From NCBI GenBank assembly GCA_039934475.1, contig JBDTMC010000021.1, positions 1 to 33,837 on the forward strand: DNA of 33,837 bases. The letters are read 5' to 3'. The DNA is from JBDTMC01 sp039934475 (GTDB lineage: Bacteria; Acidobacteriota; Terriglobia; Bryobacterales; Bryobacteraceae). The translations under genes were made by a program, and so were the position numbers. The notes under the pieces are model-generated. The model was not told where the DNA came from. It saw only the letters and a program-made list of their open reading frames with translations, and did no database searches. Each line of letters opens with the position of its first letter. Position 1 is the first letter of the stretch. Below, piece by piece: positions 10,601-17,662 of the stretch.

Positions 10601-11079
10601 CGCTGCAACTTCTGATGGTCCGGGGCAACACAGTGTCAGTCCCGCAGCTGGTGCCGATGGCCTCTGCAAAGCCGGGCATCTTCACGTTGAACTCCCAGGG
10701 CAGCGGGCAGGGAGCCATCTTCGCCAATACTACCGATGGCAAACGTTACGTCGCCGACGGGACGAATCGCGCGGGGCAAGGTGATGTTATCGAGATCTAT
10801 GCAGCGGGACTCGGGGCTATCGACGCAGCCGGACTGCCAGGAGGGACGGCAGCACCCACCGACACCTTGGTGCGCGTGACGGCACCGGATCTGAAAGTAA
10901 CGTTCGGGGGCGTGACTGCGACCGACATTCGCTTCGCCGGTCTGGCGCCCGGGTACATCGGTCTGTATCAGGTGAACGCGGTCCTTCCGGCGGGAGTGCA
11001 ACCCGGACCGGCGGTGTCCGTCGTCATCAGCGTCGCCGGGCAGGTGAGTCAGGACGGCGTCACCATCGGCGTGAAATAG
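4609..11079 (+). CDS. Giant secreted repeat protein: 14 GloVer-type repeats, 3 Ig-like domains, 8 BACON-like repeats, Solibacter-type C-terminal domain
   Basis: A 2156-residue protein starting at the ATG supported by AGGAG. A signal peptide covers about residues 1-30 (hydrophobic TLIWLSCGCTLMAAS). Residues ~31-740 hold fourteen ~50-residue repeats built on GNLYGTT..GG...GVVYKLD..G..TVLYSFTGG.DG, the GloVer tandem-repeat family. Residues ~741-1014 hold three Ig/cadherin-like domains (GVPY.TTC...GG..PY.WS...G.LPPG). Residues ~1015-1810 hold eight ~95-residue BACON-like beta-sandwich repeats (WLSV.P..G..P..L.V..N..GL.AGTY.G). A further Ig-like segment follows to ~1915. Residues ~1918-2156 match the 'Solibacter uncharacterized C-terminal domain' (GSWISIFGNNLA, VNAQIPYGVP, LYQVNAVLPAG). 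No catalytic motif was seen. An extracellular binding or adhesion role is inferred. A secreted peptidase gene follows 24 bp downstream. Confidence 0.93.
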   Translation: MVGIRQGISWRTLIWLSCGCTLMAASPAQTAVEIVRHSFSGPPNGSWPQAGVIRDAAGNLYGTTQLGGTMNAGVVYKLDTANHATVLYSFTGGVDGGTPYGNLTADPTGNLYGTTYSGGAANLGVVFKVDPTGHETVLYSFEGSPDGSWPLAGVVFDSEGNLFGTTYGGGTANSGTIYKLDLSGHETVLYSFTGGADGGFPFGGIAIDPAGNLYGTTYVGGSVASFGVVYKLDTAGEQTVLHGFTDGILPRSGVTLDSAGNLYGTTSIGGASNQGTVYKLDTTGQFAILHSFAGGFGDGSVPNAGVILDSSGNLYGTTSDGGSWGSGTVYKLDTAGHETVIGSIDGSPQAGGLTLDSDGNLYGTTLAGGSAKLGTIYKFDAAGHQSVLYNFPPDPKGTTPIGVILDRDGNFYGPTQQGGIANAGVVYKVDATGKQTVLYNFTGGTDGGGPMAGLIRDSAGNLLGTTNSGGTGLGVVYKLDNAGNQTVLHTFQVWSDGYSPNGGLIQDSTGNLYGTTSQGGLGYGVVYKLDPAGNYAVLYSFTGGPDGSQPDGGVILDSAGNLYGATFLGGLHNYGVVFKLDSAGNQTVLYSFTGVTDGRFPIDGVTLDASGNIYGITSGGGTYEHGVVYKLDTTGRLTVLYTFTGLGDGNGPNGGVVLDSAGNLYGTSQVGGTAGLGMVYKLDPAGQLTVLYNFLGTTDGSLPSAGVILDAAGNLYGTTSAGAPGGGGVVYKLVTGGHATTLQCAPETGPALIGVPYNTTCTVSGGTEPYSWSISPGTLPPGIVLSPSGSTATITGSPTQLGPYNYTLTVTDSGIPQSITKPFSGNIGSSLDISCESAAGPIVVGVPYHTTCKVAGGAPPYAFSVTPGSLPPGLAFTVSGGVATITGTPTIAGAYNYAVTVTDSSGAHSITKSFSGAIASKLELSCAPMTDPAVVGVPYRASCTASAGIAPYAWSISSGTLPPGINFTSSGNIATVAGTPATPGTYSFTVKVTNGGDSPETLTSSNVITVVAATLAVPTAPLTFNYTVGGATPVAQPVSVSGTSGILFTASPGQNSWLSVTPSGMVPGTLSIRVNPAGLAAGTYTGSITVVSTGVTGSPFIIPVTVNVAAGTLAVSPGLLSFSYQPGDVVTPQTTHIATGSVATSFAIIVPPGCEWLSLSALTGTTPADVAVSAKASALTAGAHNCALAVTVPGESRTMLVAFSVSGPALRLDPPNNPVLRYTMGDPAPASKTLKLSSNSTSEGVPFHLSYACPWLSITPLSGLTAASLTVAVNTAGLAAGTYSCPISITAVSASAIPQLTVTLAVASPTISTAPAALSLNARQGSTTAVLRNLSVSGPATATDLTVTASGGGWLAVANSAGKTPANITVMANPSGLSAGTYEGSISVNSAAGSKQVPVTLVVSSRVVSAVPAEMTFHIVSGAPAASQVLSVITSDGAAVPLTATATGPLTVTPIAGSANFRVAVNPAGLPVGLSTGTVVVTASGSSTPIQVAVQVMVDPQPGATPVLSLYPTDLALAAVAGGPAVTGAVLVNNTGGGTLSVTATTATIAGGPWLSVVSGTAVLSVVADPSDLLPGTYRGEVVVSTSDASIVQRIPVTLSVAALPGILLSRAALSFTAVKGANGTLPQIVDVSGGNRAKINWTAAMQTLSGGGWLKTTPSAGALDPLSVSVDTSNLSAGTYYGTVAVSAAGTANLQQSVSVQLTVLESDGHLSPVITPAGLLFTGTSGAGGLATQNVSIFSPTGGLAAYSSAVVTDDQGTWCSLLPGPSVQVDFSKFAAGKHQCAVRLLFEDGSVSTVTAVALATISNAAASCTTLSGVSIKAPGDGFVIQSSQSTPIEIEVRDNCGQPADGAAVIASFSSHGQVTLTSVGNGIYRGNWSATGLPENIAQLPVILNVTAEPGGSAQISGTLLADQIAITQIAAAVDGAGFQKTLSPGSWISIFGNNLADSTEYKPGSPLSTVLVGSKALLAGQELPLLYVSENQVNAQIPYGVPTNTPLQLLMVRGNTVSVPQLVPMASAKPGIFTLNSQGSGQGAIFANTTDGKRYVADGTNRAGQGDVIEIYAAGLGAIDAAGLPGGTAAPTDTLVRVTAPDLKVTFGGVTATDIRFAGLAPGYIGLYQVNAVLPAGVQPGPAVSVVISVAGQVSQDGVTIGVK
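4700..6830 (+). repeat. Fourteen tandem GloVer-type coding repeats (~150 bp each)
   Basis: Fourteen consecutive copies of a ~50-residue unit can be counted by their GNLYGTT-like cores (variants GNLFGTT, GNFYGPT, GNLLGTT, GNIYGIT, GNLYGTS). Each is followed by GG, a VVYKLD strand and a TVLYSF strand. Copies differ considerably at DNA level, so this is an old, protein-level array rather than a recent expansion. The alternating short beta-strands resemble beta-propeller blades, so fourteen copies would fit two seven-bladed propellers (inference). Confidence 0.88.
7648..10044 (+). repeat. Eight BACON-like beta-sandwich coding repeats
   Basis: Eight ~95-residue units each carry a hydrophobic start of the L.F....G type, a central WLSV/WLAV/WLKT strand, and a closing GL.AGTY.G strand ending in V.V. 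BACON-like domains are frequently found in secreted surface proteins. Unit 5 has lost the central tryptophan, and unit 8 is the most diverged. They form the spacer between the N-terminal repeats and the C-terminal Solibacter-type domain. Confidence 0.7.
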
Positions 11080-11103
11080 CCGTTGCGCTACACTCGTTGG
11101 AAC

Positions 11104-12360
11104 ATGGGCAAAACCTGTCTTCTGGCGTTGACGATGGCCGCCACGCTGTGCGCGCAAACGGGATGGTTTCAACCTTCTCTGCTCGAAAGGCCTGAGGTGA
11201 AGAAGGCGATGCAATCGGTGGACGAACGCGCCGCCGGCATCGTGGAAGAGTGGATCAAGCTGGTGGAGATCCCGGCGCCCTCACGGAAGGAACAGGCGCG
11301 TGCCGCTTACATCCGCACGGAGATGGAGAAGTTGGGCCTGGCCGACATTCGCACGGACGACTTCAGCAACGTCAGCGGCGTGCGCAAGGGGACAGGCGGC
11401 GGTCCGCTGGTAGTGGTGGCGGCGCACATGGACACGGTCTTTCCGGAAGGCACGGACCTGACGGTGAAACGCGAAGGCAACATCCTGCGCGCTCCCGGAA
11501 TTGGCGATGATACTTCCAACCTGATGGCGACCCTGGAGATGTTTCGCGCGCTGAACCGCGGCGGCGTGCAGACCAAGGGCGACCTGATCTTCCTGGCCAG
11601 CGTGCAGGAAGAGATTGGCCTGCTGGGCGCCAAGCACTGGCTGGAAGAGAGCGGCTATAAGCCGGACCTGTTTATCTCAGTGGACTTAAGCCAGGAAGAG
11701 GTGTGGTACGGCGCGCTGCGGATCAATAATTTCAAATTCTTCTTCACTTCGCCGGGCGCCCATACCCTGGAGAGCCGCGGTGCTCCCAGCCCGTCGAAGG
11801 CTTTGGCGAAGGCCATCACCGCATTGTATGAGATCCCCCTGCCGCCCATCGCCGAAGGGTTTGGCACGTTTAAGCTGCCGACTCTGAACGTGGGGATGCT
11901 GGGCGGCGGCACTGTGGTGAATGCCATCCCACGCGAAACTTGGTTTACCGTGGACCTGCGCAGCCTGGATAGCGCTACGCAGGACCGGCTGGACACGATT
12001 GTCGTGGAAACAGTAAGGCGCACCGCCGAGGAACAACACGTCGGCTTCCGCGTGGAGCGGCGGATGGGTATCGACTATTCGAAGGCACGGCCGGCTGCCG
12101 AGCGGCGCAATCATCCTCTGGTTCAGACGGCGCTGGCCACGGCCAACCTCTACCGTAAGGCCGGCACTCCGGCGATCTTGCCCAAAGACGCCGGCGCCAA
12201 CGATTCCAACATCGCGGTGGCGATGGCGATTCCGGCGGTGGCGGTGGGCGCCGTTACGGAGAAAGGCGCCCACAAGCTGGAAGAATCGGCTGAAGCGGAT
12301 AGCATCATCCCGGGCATCAAGTCGCTGATTGCCCTGGCGGTGGCCGCCGCGGATCACTAA
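11104..12360 (+). CDS. Secreted M20-family metallopeptidase
   Basis: A 418-residue protein. The ATG at 11104 is chosen over an upstream TTG at 11083 because it starts directly with a signal peptide (MGKTCLLALTMAATLCAQ); no strong ribosome-binding site is visible before either. M20 metal-binding elements are in order: AAHMDTV (His108, Asp110), GIGDDTSN (Asp135-Asp136), VQEEIG (Glu169-Glu170), an SVD segment, and a C-terminal GAHKLEES histidine. A dimerisation-type insert follows FKFFFTSPGAH. The family hydrolyses small peptides or N-acyl amino acids with two zinc ions; PepT-like tripeptidases are the closest remembered relatives. Its stop overlaps the convergent glnA stop by 4 bp. Substrate unassigned. 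Confidence 0.9.
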   Translation: MGKTCLLALTMAATLCAQTGWFQPSLLERPEVKKAMQSVDERAAGIVEEWIKLVEIPAPSRKEQARAAYIRTEMEKLGLADIRTDDFSNVSGVRKGTGGGPLVVVAAHMDTVFPEGTDLTVKREGNILRAPGIGDDTSNLMATLEMFRALNRGGVQTKGDLIFLASVQEEIGLLGAKHWLEESGYKPDLFISVDLSQEEVWYGALRINNFKFFFTSPGAHTLESRGAPSPSKALAKAITALYEIPLPPIAEGFGTFKLPTLNVGMLGGGTVVNAIPRETWFTVDLRSLDSATQDRLDTIVVETVRRTAEEQHVGFRVERRMGIDYSKARPAAERRNHPLVQTALATANLYRKAGTPAILPKDAGANDSNIAVAMAIPAVAVGAVTEKGAHKLEESAEADSIIPGIKSLIALAVAAADH

Positions 12361-13766
12361 ATGTCGTAGTACAGGGCGAACTCGTAAGGGTGAGGTCGAA
12401 GCCGTATGGCGTCCGCTTCCGCGCGGCGCTTATAGCCGATAAAGGTCTCGATGAGTTCTTCGGTGAAGACATCGCCCTTCAGCAGGAACGCGTGGTCGTC
12501 TTCCAGGCACGACAGCGCTTCTTCAAGCGACGCCGGCATGGAGGGGACCTGCTTCAACTCTTCCGGCGACAGGTCATAGATGTCCTTATCGAGCGGCTGC
12601 CCCGGATCCACCTTGTTCAACACGCCATCCAGGCCGGCCATCATCATCGCGGCAAAGGCGAGGTAGGGGTTGGCCGAGGGATCGGGCGGACGGAACTCCA
12701 CGCGCTTCGCCTTCGGGTTGGCGGAGTACATCGGGATGCGGACGGCAGCCGAGCGGTTGCGCCGCGAATAGGCGAGATTGACGGGCGCTTCGTAACCAGG
12801 CACCAGCCGTTTGTAGGAGTTGGTGGTGGGCGCGATGATGGCGGACAAAGCGCGGGCGTGTTTCAGCAGGCCGCCAATGTACCACAGCGCCATCTGGCTG
12901 ATGCCGGCATAGGAATCGCCGGCAAACAGCGGGTGCCCGCCCTTCCACAGACTCTGGTGGGTGTGCATGCCGCTGCCGTTGTCGCCAAACAGCGGCTTCG
13001 GCATGAAGGTGACGGTCTTGCCGTATTGGTACGCCACGTTACGGATGACGTACTTGTAGATCATCATGTTGTCGGCCGACTTCACCAGCGTGTCGAAACG
13101 CTGGTCGATCTCACACTGGCCGGCGGTGGCGACTTCGTGATGGTGGCACTCGATGTTCAGACCCACCCGGATCATGGTCTCCACCATCTCCGCGCGAAGA
13201 TCCTGGTAGTGATCGGTAGGCGGCAGCGGGAAGTAGCCTTCTTTGTAACGCGGCCGATAGCCGAGGTTGTTCTCCTCGCGGCCGGAGTTCCAACGGCCTT
13301 CCTCAGCGTCGATGAAGTAGAAGCCGGAATGCGCGTTCTGGTCGAAGCGGATGTTGTCGAAGATGAAGAACTCGGCTTCGGCGCCGAAGAACGCCGTGTC
13401 GGCGATTCCGGTTTGCTGCAGGTACATCTCAGCCTTTTGGGCGATCCAGCGCGGATCGCGTTCATAATGCTGGCGCGTGATCGGATCGATGACGGCGCAC
13501 GTCATGGCCAGCGTCGGCACTTCGTAGAAGGGATCCATGAAGGCGGTAGTCGAATCGGGAATGAGCAGCATGTCGCTCTCATTGATCGCCGCCCAGCCGC
13601 GGATGCTTGAACCATCAATCCCAAAGCCCTCCTCGAAGGAGTCTTCGTCCAACTGGGAGATAGGATAAGAAATATGCTGGGAAAGACCGGGAAGGTCTGT
13701 AAATCGCAAATCGAGCTGCCGCGCATCGTTATCGGCGGCGAATGCTAAGACTTCTTTTGGGGTCAA
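12357..13766 (-). CDS. glnA: Glutamine synthetase type I
   Basis: A cytoplasmic enzyme that forms glutamine from glutamate, ammonia and ATP. The TTG at 13766 is chosen: AGGAGG sits six bases upstream, and it gives the typical start TPKEVLAFA. A TTG at 13772 touches the AGGAGG and is too close to use it. The protein has 469 residues. The beta-grasp domain (DLRFTDLPG, GFGIDGSSIRGW) is followed by the catalytic barrel with FFGAEAEFF, CHHHEVATAGQCEI, NGSGMHTHQS, NRSAAVRIP and RVEFRPPD. The adenylylation loop DIYDLSPEE places its tyrosine at residue 397, as in the E. coli enzyme, so regulation by GlnE-type adenylylation is plausible (a GSI-beta trait). It is divergent from xseA and convergent with the M20 peptidase. 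Confidence 0.97.
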   Translation of the reverse strand: MTPKEVLAFAADNDARQLDLRFTDLPGLSQHISYPISQLDEDSFEEGFGIDGSSIRGWAAINESDMLLIPDSTTAFMDPFYEVPTLAMTCAVIDPITRQHYERDPRWIAQKAEMYLQQTGIADTAFFGAEAEFFIFDNIRFDQNAHSGFYFIDAEEGRWNSGREENNLGYRPRYKEGYFPLPPTDHYQDLRAEMVETMIRVGLNIECHHHEVATAGQCEIDQRFDTLVKSADNMMIYKYVIRNVAYQYGKTVTFMPKPLFGDNGSGMHTHQSLWKGGHPLFAGDSYAGISQMALWYIGGLLKHARALSAIIAPTTNSYKRLVPGYEAPVNLAYSRRNRSAAVRIPMYSANPKAKRVEFRPPDPSANPYLAFAAMMMAGLDGVLNKVDPGQPLDKDIYDLSPEELKQVPSMPASLEEALSCLEDDHAFLLKGDVFTEELIETFIGYKRRAEADAIRLRPHPYEFALYYDI

Positions 13767-13772
13767 GAACAA

Positions 13773-13778
13773 CCTCCT
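13773..13778 (-). promoter_or_regulatory. glnA ribosome-binding site
   Basis: A perfect AGGAGG on the minus strand. It abuts the TTG at 13772 but is six bases from the TTG at 13766, which therefore is the better start and aligns with known GlnA N-termini. Confidence 0.75.
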
Positions 13779-13874
13779 GTTTGCGGACGGTTAGAATATC
13801 AGCAGAGCCAATGCACCGAATCCAGGGTCCGCCCGCAAGTCTATCGAAGCCCTCTGCTTTCCGCAATCTATCGC

Positions 13875-15236
13875 ATGAATGATACAGGCCAACTTACGCT
13901 CTTGTGGGAACCGCAGCGGAAGGTTTTCACGGTTTCCGAACTTGACGCCGCGTTGCGTGGCGTGCTGAACGCGGACTTCGACAACATCTGGGTATCGGGA
14001 GAGATTTCGGGATCGAAGGTCACCGCCAGCGGCCACTGTTACTTCACCTTGAAAGACCGCGATTCGCAGTTGAAATGCGTCTGCTTCAAGGGGTCGTTGC
14101 GGTATTTGAAGTTCAAACCCCAGGACGGCATTGCCGTGCTGGCGCGCGGCCGGCTGGATCTATTTCCCGGCCGTGTGGACCTGCAGATGATTGTCGACTC
14201 GTTGGAACCGCAGGGTCACGGCGCACTGCAATTTGCGTTTGAGCAGTTGAAGAAGAAGTTGGGCGCTGAGGGTTTGTTTGAACCGGCGCGCAAGCGCAAA
14301 CTGCCGAAGCTGCCACGGCGTATTGGCGTGGTGACGTCGCCCACAGGCGCGGCTGTGCGCGACATCGTCCAGATCCTGTCGCGCCGGTTTCCCGGCATCC
14401 ATGTGCGCTTGTATCCGGCCCAGGTGCAGGGCGAGGGCGCGGTGGAGCAGGTAGTCCGCGGTATCGAATATTTCAGCCGCAGCGGCTGGGCCGAAGTGGT
14501 GATTGTGGGGCGCGGCGGCGGGTCGCTGGAAGACCTGTGGACGTTCAATGAGGAATCCGTGGCGCGGGCGATTGCGTCTTGCGCCGTGCCGGTAATTTCC
14601 GCGGTCGGTCATGAGACGGATTTCACAATTGCCGATTTTGTTGCGGACCTGCGCGCGCCAACGCCTTCAGCCGCCGCGGAACTGGTGGTCTGTACGCGAC
14701 AGGAATTGCTGGACCGCGTTGCCGCCCTGCGAGCCCAGAGCCAGCGTGCCATCCACTTCCGGATCTCGCAACTGGCGCGGCGGCTGCATCAGCAGGGAAT
14801 CGACCGGCCTTCGGCGATTCTGCACCGCCGCGTGGGCCGCTACGGGCAGCGGGTTGACGATTTGGAATACAGGATGCGCGCCCGGCTGGTGGCGCGGATC
14901 GACGCCATGTCGCGCCGCCTGCTGAACGCCGACCGCCGTCTGCGTTCCCTGGACATGCGGTTGAAACTGGCCCAGGCGCGGCGGCGGCTGGAGATGGCTG
15001 AGTCCGCCTTGCCGCAGCGTCTGCACTTGCGGTTACTGGCCGCATCGGCGCGCCTGGAGCCATTACGCGCGCAATTGCAGGAGATGAGCCCGCTGCGAGT
15101 CTTGGACCGCGGTTACGCGATTGTGGAAACGTCAACGGGCGAGGTAGTGAAGGACGCGGCTGACGTGCCGGTAGGAAGTTCGTTAGGAGTGCGGTTGGCG
15201 CGGGGACGGCTGCGCGTGCGAGTGGAAAGCCAGTAG
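13875..15236 (+). CDS. xseA: Exodeoxyribonuclease VII large subunit
   Basis: A 453-residue protein. Exonuclease VII degrades single-stranded DNA from both ends and works with several copies of a small subunit, XseB. The N-terminal OB-fold domain covers about residues 18-115 (FTVSELDAALRGVL, NIWVSGEISG, GHCYFTLKD). The catalytic domain follows, with RRIGVVTSPTGAAVRDI, GRGGGSLEDLWTFNEE and SAVGHETDFTIADFVADLRAPTPSAAAE (His near residue 246). A long helical region to the C-terminus ends in the conserved VLDRGYAIV segment. Length is normal. No xseB follows; the next gene (efp) is convergent with 13 bp between stops, so the small subunit must be encoded elsewhere. Confidence 0.96.
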   Translation: MNDTGQLTLLWEPQRKVFTVSELDAALRGVLNADFDNIWVSGEISGSKVTASGHCYFTLKDRDSQLKCVCFKGSLRYLKFKPQDGIAVLARGRLDLFPGRVDLQMIVDSLEPQGHGALQFAFEQLKKKLGAEGLFEPARKRKLPKLPRRIGVVTSPTGAAVRDIVQILSRRFPGIHVRLYPAQVQGEGAVEQVVRGIEYFSRSGWAEVVIVGRGGGSLEDLWTFNEESVARAIASCAVPVISAVGHETDFTIADFVADLRAPTPSAAAELVVCTRQELLDRVAALRAQSQRAIHFRISQLARRLHQQGIDRPSAILHRRVGRYGQRVDDLEYRMRARLVARIDAMSRRLLNADRRLRSLDMRLKLAQARRRLEMAESALPQRLHLRLLAASARLEPLRAQLQEMSPLRVLDRGYAIVETSTGEVVKDAADVPVGSSLGVRLARGRLRVRVESQ

Positions 15237-15249
15237 CCGCCCAGCCAAA

Positions 15250-15807
15250 CTACGCGCGTTCCTGGTAGGTGCCTTCGGCGGTATTGACGCGGATGCGCTC
15301 GCCTTCGTTGATAAAGGCGGGGACCTGCACGACCAGTCCGGTTTCCATCTTCGCGGGCTTGCCCACATTGGAAACGGTCGCGCCCTTCAGGCCAGGCTCT
15401 GTTTCCACCACCGTCATCTCCACGACAGCCGGCAATTCTACGCTCATCGCCTTGCCTTCGTAGAATTCCACGGCTACCTTCAACTGCGGGATGAGATAGT
15501 TCACCGCGTCACCGAGGATTTCCTTGGTGAAGTGCATCTGCTCGAAGGTCTCGGAGTTCATGAAATAGAAGTATTCTCCGTCGTCGTACAGATACTCCAT
15601 ATTCTGCTCATCGAGGATAGCTTTCTCCACCTTGTCTTCCGAAGAGAACCGGTGTTCGATCATAGTGCCATTGCGAAGACCGCGCATTTTGGCTTGAACG
15701 AAACCGCGCAGGTTGCCCGGGGTCCGGTGTTCGACTTTGAATACCGAATAGAGCTCGTTGTTGAACTTAATCACCATCCCCGGACGCATTTGTGTAGATG
15801 AAATCAT
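15250..15807 (-). CDS. efp: Translation elongation factor P
   Basis: A 185-residue protein of normal length, starting at the ATG at 15807 (MISSTQMRPG). The frame runs open to 16080, but the extra residues have no family similarity. AGGAG lies 12 bases upstream, a rather long spacing. EF-P relieves ribosomes stalled at proline runs. All three beta-barrel domains are present: the KOW-like N-domain (GMVIKFNNELYSV), the OB domain, and the C-domain ending NEGERIRVNTAEGTYQERA. In the loop that reaches the peptidyl-transferase centre, the residue aligned to the modified Lys34 of E. coli is Asn32 (TPGNLRGF), with Arg34 two positions later. Lysyl-lysine or rhamnosyl-arginine modification at the usual site is therefore not expected. 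Confidence 0.95.
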   Translation of the reverse strand: MISSTQMRPGMVIKFNNELYSVFKVEHRTPGNLRGFVQAKMRGLRNGTMIEHRFSSEDKVEKAILDEQNMEYLYDDGEYFYFMNSETFEQMHFTKEILGDAVNYLIPQLKVAVEFYEGKAMSVELPAVVEMTVVETEPGLKGATVSNVGKPAKMETGLVVQVPAFINEGERIRVNTAEGTYQERA

Positions 15808-16154
15808 CGCTCGAAAACACTCCTCACCATTCCGGCACCAGTGCAGGCGTATCTTCAAGTCTAACAGACGGATGTAATGTGTTCTTCGCCAGATACGCTG
15901 TAGGCCTATGAACCGCCGCCATCTTCTCCAGAATGCCGCCTCGCAAGATGCCAGCCCGGGGTCAGGCGCCGTTGCCCTCAGCGGAATTGACGGCGCACTA
16001 CGTGGCGTCCTCCAGATCATGCGCCAGCAGACCTCGACCCCTATCGCCATTGGAGCGGCGGTTGGACGGTAGTGTTCCAAGGCCCTAAGGTCCCCTCGCC
16101 TTTCAGCCGATATCTCTAGTGGATGGCTGGCATCGGGCAGTTCGGGAGATTAGG
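15808..16154. other. Intergenic region between efp and the chemoreceptor gene
   Basis: A 347-bp divergent region. It must hold promoters for efp (leftward) and the chemoreceptor (rightward), but no convincing -35/-10 pair was found. It contains a doubtful 54-codon frame at 15908-16072. The chemoreceptor ribosome-binding site GGGAG is at 16144-16148. Confidence 0.5.
15908..16072 (+). CDS. Doubtful 54-codon ORF with a Tat-leader-like start
   Basis: The frame runs from ATG 15908 to TAG 16070-16072 and starts MNRRHLLQNAASQ, resembling the twin-arginine leaders common in this phylum (MNRR.LL). The rest matches nothing I recognise and has no membrane segment. No ribosome-binding site precedes it. 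It may be the remnant of a lost exported-protein gene or chance. Confidence 0.12.
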   Translation: MNRRHLLQNAASQDASPGSGAVALSGIDGALRGVLQIMRQQTSTPIAIGAAVGR

Positions 16155-17650
16155 GTGAAGCTTACCTTTCGTGTGAAGTTGCTCACGTGCTTCGGGCTGC
16201 TGGCGGCTATGTCGCTGGGCCTTGCCTTGTGGGCCAGATTCGCCTTGCAGGGACTGGGACATGGCCTGATTCAGGTTCAACTTCCATTGCCAGGAAGATC
16301 CAGGCTGCAGGTGAGTTGCACGCCGGATTCCACGAGTTGCGGGTAGACGCGCAATCCGCTCAGATCGCACTGATCATCGAAATGCTTGAGCCGAACAATG
16401 CGGCTACGTCGGTACATTCTTCTCAGGCGCCCTGCAAGGCGTGTCACAACGCCGACAAAGTGGAGGCAAATCTCAAGAATTTCCATGAATCCGGGCGGGC
16501 TCTACGAACGCTGTGCCGGAATTCGGGAGAGTTAGGGCTGGGCTCCTCGGAGGCGGCTTCGGTTCAGGAGTTGGATGCGGGTATCGTGATGTGGCTGGAT
16601 CGTTACGGCGCTTACGTCCGGCTGGCCAACCAGCATAAGTTCGGCGAGGCGCACCAGATCGTAGAGGACGAGATTCTTCCGGTTGTAGTGAAAATGGACA
16701 AGTCCTCGGAGGCCTTGATCACGCGGCAACAGGAAGGCCTCGCGAAGATGGCGTCTGAGGCGGAAACCAGAATCGCGGAAAGCGGAAAGATCGCCCTGAT
16801 TCCCCTGGCTTTGTGTCTAATTGTTGGAATGATTGTAGTTATAACCATTGTCAGGACGAGCCGCCTGCTGCAAACGCTGGTTGGCGCGCTAGAATCCGGG
16901 GCTCAGGCCTTGGTCCAATCGGCGAGTCATATTGCCGGCAGCAGTGAGTCCCTGGCCGCGGGCTCAATGGCACAGGCGGAGTTGGTGGATCAGACGGCCG
17001 CAGCCAGTGGAGAGGTAAAGCAGTCGGCAGACACGACGGCCCAGTCGTTGGCGGGCGCGGCGGTTCGCGTTGCTGAATCCGAAAAACGAACCGCGGAAGC
17101 GGCATCAGCGCTGCGGGACATGATTGGCGCGATGAACGAGATCGATGACAGCAGTCACAAGATCTCCCGAATCATCGCCACCATCGACGAGATTTCATTC
17201 CAGACAAACATGCTCGCGCTGAACGCCGCAGTGGAGGCAGCGCGGGCGGGCCAGGCCGGCGCAGGCTTCGCCGTTGTTGCCGAAGAGGTTCGTCACCTCG
17301 CTCAGCGATGCGCGGCGGCAGCCAAAGACACGGCCGCGCTCATCGAGGAGTCGATCGCCCGCAGCAAGCAGGGTAAGGCGAAGGTGCAACGCGTCGGCGA
17401 GTCGATCAAGCTGATTGCCGAAGATTCGCGTCAGGTGCGCCTGATTGTCGATGGAGTCAGCGAGAGTAGCCGGCAGCAATCCGAAGGGGTCCAACGGATT
17501 GGGGAGGCCATCCAGCGGATTGATCGGTTCACTCGCGAGACCTCGGAAACGGCTCAGGAGAGTTCCGCGGCTGCCGAGGAACTGACGGGGTGCTCTAAAC
17601 AGTTGGAAGGAATCGTGTCGCAGCTCACGTCGTTGGTCGGAAGCAAGTAG
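16155..17650 (+). CDS. Methyl-accepting chemotaxis protein with CxxCH haem motif; frame broken after first membrane helix
   Basis: The gene starts at GTG 16155, six bases after GGGAG. The first frame encodes a basic start and membrane helix (KLTFRVKLLTCFGLLAAMSLGL) but stops at 16346. From about 16270 the family continues in another frame (STSIARKIQAAGELHAGF) to 17650. One missing base near 16262-16290 explains this; the GTG at 16187 in the second frame would give a protein without the first helix. The sensor region contains C-K-A-C-H at 16433-16447, a c-type haem attachment motif. A second membrane helix (IALIPLALCLIVGMIVVITIV) leads, without a clear HAMP domain, into the signalling domain with the hairpin tip EISFQTNMLALNAAVEAARA. 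It should act with CheA/CheW, none of which is in this window. Frameshift could be a mutation or sequencing error. Confidence 0.85.
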
Positions 17651-17662
17651 GACGACTTGAGA

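Noticed and set aside
12390..13610. 406-residue open frame opposite glnA
   Set aside because: It mirrors the highly conserved glnA coding sequence, is rich in Arg/His/Val as expected of an antisense shadow, and has no family features.
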